Program-made: the position numbers and the translations under genes
Notes under the pieces: model-generated
Seen by the model: the letters and a program-made list of their open reading frames with translations, nothing else
Told to the model about the DNA's origin: nothing
Database searches by the model: none
Shown here: positions 58,951 to 64,000 of the stretch, piece after piece
How the letters are laid out: each line of letters starts with the position of its first letter
How positions within the stretch are numbered: the stretch's first letter is position 1
NCBI GenBank assembly: GCA_015680685.1
Contig: MNCI01023689.1
Location: 349,587 to 413,586, forward strand
Direction: 5' to 3'
DNA length: 64,000 bases
Origin: Gnetum montanum
Taxonomy: Eukaryota; Streptophyta; Gnetopsida; Gnetales; Gnetaceae

Positions 58951-59769
58951 TGTGGAATGATGAGGACACTACCCAATTCGTGTACCATCCTTGAACTATG
59001 TTTTAGCATATGTTGTTTTTTTTGGTATTTTTTTATTTTTGTGTTGTTCTATTATTCAAGAGGCAAAAGAAGGAAAATGAGGAGTGCATTCCACTTGTGG
59101 AACTTTTGGAAAGAGTTTTCATCTTTGATAGTTCTCTCTATCAAGATGTCTCCAAGTGGGCCAAGACATATCATGTTAAAGGAAGATGTCTCTTGAGATT
59201 ATTGACAACTCAGAAAAGATATCTCTTTTCTTCCCAATATGTCTTCCTCAAGATGTCTCATGCAAGACATCTTCTCCAAGATGTCTTCCATACTCACAAG
59301 ATGTCTCCTCTGAGATGAGTCTGTTTTGGGAAAGACGTCTTAGGCTTCTTCAAGAAGTCTCGTATGGATCCCAAATGGACTTGAATTTGAATTCCAAATA
59401 GAAAGGAAGAGAAAGGGACACTTGAAAGAAGATATAAAAGGGATCCAAGCCTTCATTTGAGTAAGAGTGAAAAAAAAAGAGGAAAGGAGTAAATTGTGTG
59501 AAAGTCTTGAGAGAGAGTTAAGCTCCAATTGAGCTTCCATTGGATCACTAGGCTATAATTATTTCAACTACTGTGAGTTAAGAATTGTATGAGGAGTTGT
59601 GAGTGTGATTCTCTTGAGCCCTTATCTATCCTTGGAAAAGTTTCTTTCATCATTATAATTCTATCAAGATTTTTACAAGAATAAAGAGTTGTTTTCCCTT
59701 CTTGTTTCAATTCCTCTTTTAAGTTGATAATTAGGGTTTTAACTTTGGTCTTGGAGTAATTGGAATCCT
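58951..59769 (+). repeat. Element K 5' LTR (probable)
   Basis: Probable LTR directly before K gag. It holds an AGATGTCT cluster (59140-59360) in the U3 position, TATAAAAG at 59433-59440, and a U5-like T-rich region ending at an N (59770). The left border, TGTGGAATGATGAGGACACT, is chosen by resemblance to 56364. The primer-binding site is not resolved because of the N. Confidence 0.5.
59433..59440 (+). promoter_or_regulatory. Element K TATA box
   Basis: TATAAAAG about 340 bp upstream of the gag ATG, just after the AGATGTCT cluster. Confidence 0.6.
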
Positions 59770-59775
59770 NAGGAC

Positions 59776-60900
59776 ATGGAAGACTTAAGGAATGCACTTT
59801 AGACTATAGTGGAAAAAATCAAAGAGCTTGAAGAAAGAAAGGATCAACCACTAGCACCAAGAGCAATTAGCAAAGATGTCAACTTGAATTTTCTTCATTA
59901 AGACAACCATCCATGCTTGATCTTGAAGACGAAATTCCTTTTAAGGATGAAGACATTAGTAAAGATGAGGACTATGATGGAAATCCTCATTCTCCAATTC
60001 TTGGATCAAAGTTCTATAGGTCTAGATTTTTAAGAGGGAGGAATAATGGATCTACTTCTAGACCTTAAGGGAACCTAAATTAAGAATTAGAGATTACTCT
60101 TTAAACACTTTTAGGCATGCCTATAGGATGCCTCATGTGGAAGTGAAGAACTTCAATGGAATGGAAGGAATTGAATCTTTTCTTGCTCGGCTCAAGACTT
60201 TGAACAAGTATGTTGAGCTAAAAGATGTATCAAATCATCAAAAGATACCATATGTTGAAACCAAGCATGATGGTATGGCATAAATGTTATGGGAAAAGGA
60301 GAGCCATGCATACCTTGTAAGTAATGGAGCTTATATTAAAGATTAGTCCCTGATGTAGTTCATGCTCAAACAAATTTTTGAAAAGGCCCAACATAGACAA
60401 TAAGAAATTGAAAAATTGAAGTATCTAAGATAAGGTAACAAGAATGTTAAAGAATTTTACATGGATTTTTTCAAAGCTTTCCAACATGCAAAGATTCATT
60501 AGGATGATTATGAGCAAGCATCCTATTTCCAAGAAGGATTAAAGAAAGAATACCAACAAGAGCTAACATTTTATGAGCCCCAAATAGGATGAGACTTTTT
60601 AATTGGTTCTTAAAGCTAAGAAGAAACTTCAAAGCTACAATAGAGGTCTCAAATCTTCTAAGGGCAAGGACTCCAATGCTTCTAAAGGTGAGAAAGGAGC
60701 CAAGGAGAAGGGAAATGCCAAAGAAATAAAGGAGAAGAAAGAGAAGTTCAAAGATAACCAATATTCCAAGAAGGAATACTCCAAGAATGGAAGGGATCAA
60801 GAAAATAACTATGCATTCAAACTTCAATGCATCATTGTGGTGAAAAGGATGCAAAAAATGGAAGTGAAAGAAGTCAAAGATCTCCAAAGGTAAGGAGATT
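59776..60900 (+). pseudogene. Element K gag (chromovirus-like Ty3/gypsy)
   Basis: Plus strand from an ATG at 59776 (MEDLRNAL, directly after the N at 59770). The N-terminus is helical (KIKELEERKDQ). The capsid-like region is at about 60125-60600: HVEVKNFNGMEGIESFLARLKTLNKYVEL, a YLVSNGAYIKD block, and FYMDFFKAFQHAKIH. A very Lys/Glu-rich tail follows (60603-60893, KGKDSNASKGEKGAKEKGNAKE), where chromovirus gag normally carries the knuckle. No CCHC is visible. Several stops and at least one frameshift. Confidence 0.7.
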
Positions 60901-60949
60901 TAGACATTGGAAAAGAAAGATTCCTCTAATGAAGGTAATCTTCATGCAT

Positions 60950-61369
60950 TAATGATTGAAGATGTCACTAAAATTAATTCTTTTACCTTTATGCCAATGA
61001 AGATCCTAGAAGAAAGATGCTCTTTATGATTATAGCTAGGTGTATAGAGAGTAGGGAATGGAGACACATTTTAATTGACAATGATGCTCAAGAAAATGTG
61101 ATGTCTTCAAGGATTGTTTCTAAACTTGGTTTGAATACATTTCCACAACTTAGACCTTATAGAGTCCATTGGTTATCCAAAGATAATTTCCAAGAGGTCA
61201 AAGAAAGATGTATTTTATCTTTCAAAATCATATCATTTAGAGACAAGATACAATGTGATATCCTTCCTATTGATTCTATTGATGTTAATTTGGGAAGACC
61301 TTTGAACTTTGACAATAAGGCTTCTTTTAGTGGTGTAAAGAATGTTTGGTTTGTCCTAAGAGAAGATGG
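60950..61369 (+). pseudogene. Element K protease region
   Basis: Plus strand. IDNDAQENVMSSRIVSKLGL at about 61072-61130 is the active-site loop region (DNDAQ in place of D-S/T-G). PIDSIDVNLGRPLNFDNKA at about 61265-61320 is the I/LGRPW end. The frame is then cut at 61370 by a stub of the element A LTR and an N. Confidence 0.7.
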
Positions 61370-61409
61370 TGATGAGTGGCGAGGTACCCCTACACTCAAC
61401 CATATGAAT
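61370..61409 (+). repeat. 40-bp stub of the element A LTR at an assembly join
   Basis: TGATGAGTGGCGAGGTACCCC and the following 19 bases match the LTR starts at 916 and 8189. The five bases before it are GATGG, the same as the TSD of element A. The stub ends at N (61410), after which K pol resumes. Confidence 0.8.
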
Positions 61410-61410
61410 N

Positions 61411-62796
61411 CCCTATAAATGCTTCATTAATCTTGCTTAGTAAGAAAGGGTACCTACAAGAACATGAAGAGGTTGGGCATGATTTTATCACCATGTAAAA
61501 ACTTGAAACAAGTCAAGAAAAGCATCCAACTAAACTTCCTCTAGTAGTGCAAACTTTGGCATTGGAATTTTTTGATTTATTCAAGGGAAAGTTTGATGGG
61601 CTTCCACCAATGAGATCTATAAAAGAACAAATAGAATCTATACTAGGAGCTATAATTCCAAATGAAAGAGGCTACCACATGACCCCAAATCAGAGGAAAG
61701 AATTGGACAAGCAAGTAAGTTACTTTTTAATGGTTTTATTAAGAAGTCCATCTCTCCTTGTGCTATCTAGCTATGTTAGTTCCAAAGAAAGATACCAATG
61801 TGTTAAGGATGTGCATAGATTCTAGGGTTGTTAATAAGATTATAATCAAAAATATATTTTCTATCCCTATGATGGATGATAATCTTGATGTGCTTGTCAA
61901 TGGTGAGATGTTTTCTAAAATGGATTTAAAAAGTGATTATCATCAAATAAGGATTAAATTGGGAGATGAATGGAAAATAGCCTTTAAGAAATTAGATGAC
62001 TTATTTGAGTGGTTAGTCATGCCTTTTGGGCTAACCAATGCTCCATCCACATTTATGAGGATTATGAATGAAGTTATAAGAGATTTTATTGGTAAATGTT
62101 GCATTGTCTTTTTTGATGACATTCTTGTATATAGTTATAAAGAAGAGGATCATGTACAACATTTGAGGATGATATCTACAAGCTACAAGAGTCAAAATTA
62201 GTGATTAATGCTAATAAGTGTTAATTCATGAAGAGAAATATTGTCTACCTGGGTCATGTTGTCTCCAAGAACCAAGTCAAGATGGAACCAAGCAAGATCA
62301 AGGCAATCAAAGAATGGCCTCCACCTATGAAAGTGGAAGAGATGAGATCCTTTCAATATTTAGCAAGCTTATATAGAAGATTTATCAGGAATTGTAGTTC
62401 CATTACATGGCCTATGACCTCTTGTTTGAAGAAAAATTCACTCTTTGTGTGGGATAATAAGAAAGAAATTGTACTTCTCTAGTTTTGGCAATTCCAAACT
62501 TCTCAAAGCTTCTAAAAGTGGAGGTAGATGTAGGATTACTATTGGAGATGTGTTGTCTCAAGAAGGCAATCTAATTGCATTTTTTAGAAAAATTAAATAA
62601 GTCTATACAAAATTATGCTATGTATAAGAAGGAGTTATATGCTATACTTCAAGCCATCAAACATTGGAGACATTACTTACTAGGATCATAGTTTCTTCAA
62701 TTTATTGATCATAGGGCACTTTAATTTGTGAATTCTCAAAAGAAATTGAGTGCCATGCATATGAAGTCGGTAGAAAAATTGTAAGAGTTTTATTTT
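61411..62796 (+). pseudogene. Element K reverse transcriptase and RNase H
   Basis: Plus strand. The pre-RT region has ASLILLSKKGYLQEHEEVGHDF (61420-61485) and FKGKFDGLPPMRSI (about 61580-61620). RT: MCIDSRVVNKIIIKNIFSIPMMDD, FSKMDLKSDYHQIRIK, WLVMPFGLTNAPSTFMRIMN, and FFDDILVYS as the YxDD-type active site (about 62109-62135). Thumb: YLGHVVSKNQVKMEPSKIKAI (about 62248-62310). RNase H: about 62500-62790 (YAMYKKELYAILQAIKHWRHYLLGS). Two frameshifts near 61800 and 62200 and several stops. The frame should continue into the next segment, but only if that segment is read in reverse. Confidence 0.82.
62767..62796 (+). repeat. 30-bp inverted repeat, left arm
   Basis: Ends at the N at 62797. The exact reverse complement (30 of 30) is at 63189-63218, ending at the N at 63219. 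See the finding on the inverted segment. Confidence 0.95.
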
Positions 62797-62797
62797 N

Positions 62798-63218
62798 ACT
62801 ATCTAATAAATTTATTAATGTCATTTCTCATACCTAGCCAATAGTAGTTCTTCCCTCTAGGTTCATATGTATTGGTCTTTCTCATATGTCCAGCCATATT
62901 TCCATTATGCTTTTCTTCCAATATATTAGACCTAAAATCATATTTTGGTATACATAGTTTACCATTTTTAAAGGGGATGACCTACTATAGATGATAGCCT
63001 ATCCACCTATCCATTCTACAAGGTAATGGAGTCTAAAGATCCTTCCAAACCTCTCCAAAATAAGCATCATGAGGATACAAGGGAATCAACGTTTCAAGTC
63101 CTTGTACTTGAGCATAAGAGTTTGTTACAACAGGAATTCTTGAGGGTATTTGCCACTACATTTTTTTTCCACTTTTATATTTCAAAACAAAATAAAACTC
63201 TTACAATTTTTCTACCGA
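62798..63218 (-). pseudogene. Element K RNase H end and INT zinc region, in reversed orientation
   Basis: Read leftwards from 63218, this segment continues K exactly: it repeats the sequence of 62767-62796 (SVEKL.EFYF), then YKSGKKNVVANTLKN (RNase H end). Further on come ILEEKHNGNMAGHMRKT (INT H2C2 zinc region) and a YYWLGMRNDI block. Both borders are single N characters and the 30-bp terminal overlap is perfect. It is therefore most simply a contig placed backwards. Right arm of the inverted repeat: 63189-63218. Confidence 0.85.
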
Positions 63219-63219
63219 N

Positions 63220-63955
63220 CAGTAAATTCATTAAAATGGTCCATTTTATTCCTTGTAAAAGAAGCAGTCATGCATCCCATGTTGCTCATTTGTATTTTTC
63301 AAAATATTGTAATATTACATGATCTTCCATTGAATATTGTAAGTGGTAGGATTGTTAAATTTACAAGTCATTTTTGGATATCATTGTGGTAATTGTTAGG
63401 TACCAAATTATCTTTTTGAAGTTCCTATCTTCCACAAACTAAAGTTGTCAACAAATCATTTCTAAAAATTTTGGGGGTATCTTTGTGTTAACTAGCCCAA
63501 TAGATGGAAAAATATTTTTTCATACGCTGAGTTTAGTTATAATAATTCTTGTCATTCTAGCATTTGTGAAAGTCCATTTGAGACAAACTATGACTATGCT
63601 CCTAGAATTATAAATGATTTGAAGAAATTTAATAATTATGCCCATGTTAGCTTTGTTTTTGTGAAAAGCATGCAAGACTTGCATAAGAAAGTGAAGACAA
63701 AGCTTGAAGGAAAGGCCAAAGAAGTTGCTACTACAAAGAACTTGGAAAAAAGAAAGGTGATTTTTAGTGTTGAAGATTTTTTGTGGCTTCATTTGAGTAA
63801 GGAAAGACTGAGGAATCCAAGAAGATTAGTCCATTTTAGATTAAAAACAAGAAGATTAGTCCATTCAAGCTTAAATCCAAAAAGATTAGTCCATTTTAGA
63901 TTAAAACCAAAGTGAATGATAATGCTTATGAACTTGATATTCCTAACAATTTTTG
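63220..63955 (+). pseudogene. Element K integrase, core and C-terminus
   Basis: Plus strand. SKFIKMVHFIPCKRSSHASHVAHLYFSKY (63222-63310), LPLNIVSGRIVKFTSHFW (63325-63380, where D of the usual SDRG is lost), FVKSMQDLHKKVKTKLEGKAK (about 63660-63720), and a C-terminus NDNAYELDIPNNF (about 63908-63950). Just before the last block a 30-bp unit is present three times. Frame changes near 63310, 63540 and 63810 break it. The start of the core, with its first Asp, is missing at the join at 63219. Confidence 0.78.
63821..63910 (+). repeat. Three 30-bp tandem repeats in K integrase C-terminus
   Basis: Units 63821-63850, 63851-63880 and 63881-63910, all near GAAGATTAGTCCATTTTAGA + TTAAAAACAA. They encode SPFRLK-type decapeptides in the frame that continues to NDNAYELDIP. 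Confidence 0.9.
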
Positions 63956-64000
63956 ATTTTCTTATTTATTCAATGTTTTAAATTTGAGCCGTTACCATGG

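Noticed and set aside
62767-63218. Foldback or inverted-repeat transposable element
   Set aside because: The arms abut N characters and the middle segment is the missing, reversed part of K pol. Misassembly explains everything.

Overview
This window looks like intergenic DNA from a large, transposon-packed plant genome (a gymnosperm is my best guess, by inference only). No intact host gene, rRNA or tRNA is visible. Almost everything recognisable is LTR retrotransposon in several states of decay. Reading frames are broken mainly by stops one transition away from a sense codon, as expected for old, cytosine-methylated copies.

The left 51 kb is one nested tower, worked out from LTR ends, primer-binding sites, polypurine tracts and target-site duplications (TSDs). 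Outermost is a plus-strand Athila/Tat-like Ty3/gypsy element J (gag, protease, RT, RNase H and INT relics at 50918-56070). It appears interrupted by minus-strand element I (5' LTR 49526-50917, gag 46995-48648). The gag of I is broken by minus-strand Ty1/copia element H (LTR 45859-46989, gag, INT from 44041). The INT of H is broken by minus-strand element G (5' LTR 42733-44040, gag 39704-41363 continuing at 1-794). The gag of G is broken by a giant minus-strand element F (800-39698, TSD ATGAT). F carries gag-pro, RT-RNase H, a second RNase H and INT. Its 3' LTR is split by element A (916-8981, TSD GATGG), and its interior by plus-strand element C (20672-29753, TSD CTATG). Elements C, F, G and I are one family: they share a primer-binding site of the type TGGYRCTAGAAGGAGGG and LTRs beginning TGAAACACC.

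Two elements carry extra coding cargo. A has no visible RT or INT, but has two large broken ORFs, one resembling the 'putative plant transposon protein' family. Inside F, antisense to it, lies a plus-strand multi-exon gene relic (29759-33420) with four candidate introns, a poly(A) signal and the same general domain pattern. C encodes gag and protease but no polymerase, so it would have needed a partner such as F.

The most unusual signal is a set of hairpin arrays in family C/F. Each unit is a short inverted repeat whose arm sequence differs from unit to unit but still pairs, followed at once by a nearly constant TAAACTRGC. Arrays lie in the leader of C before gag, after protease in C and in F, and on both sides of the F polymerase. 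The same elements carry other hairpin repeats in their leaders and LTRs.

To the right, 56364-57235 is LTR-like, 57236-58950 has nothing recognisable, and 58951 to the window end is a plus-strand chromovirus-like Ty3/gypsy element K. K contains a 40-bp stub of the LTR of A at a gap, a segment that is inverted relative to the gene (very likely an assembly error at 62798-63218), and a 30-bp triplication in its INT C-terminus.
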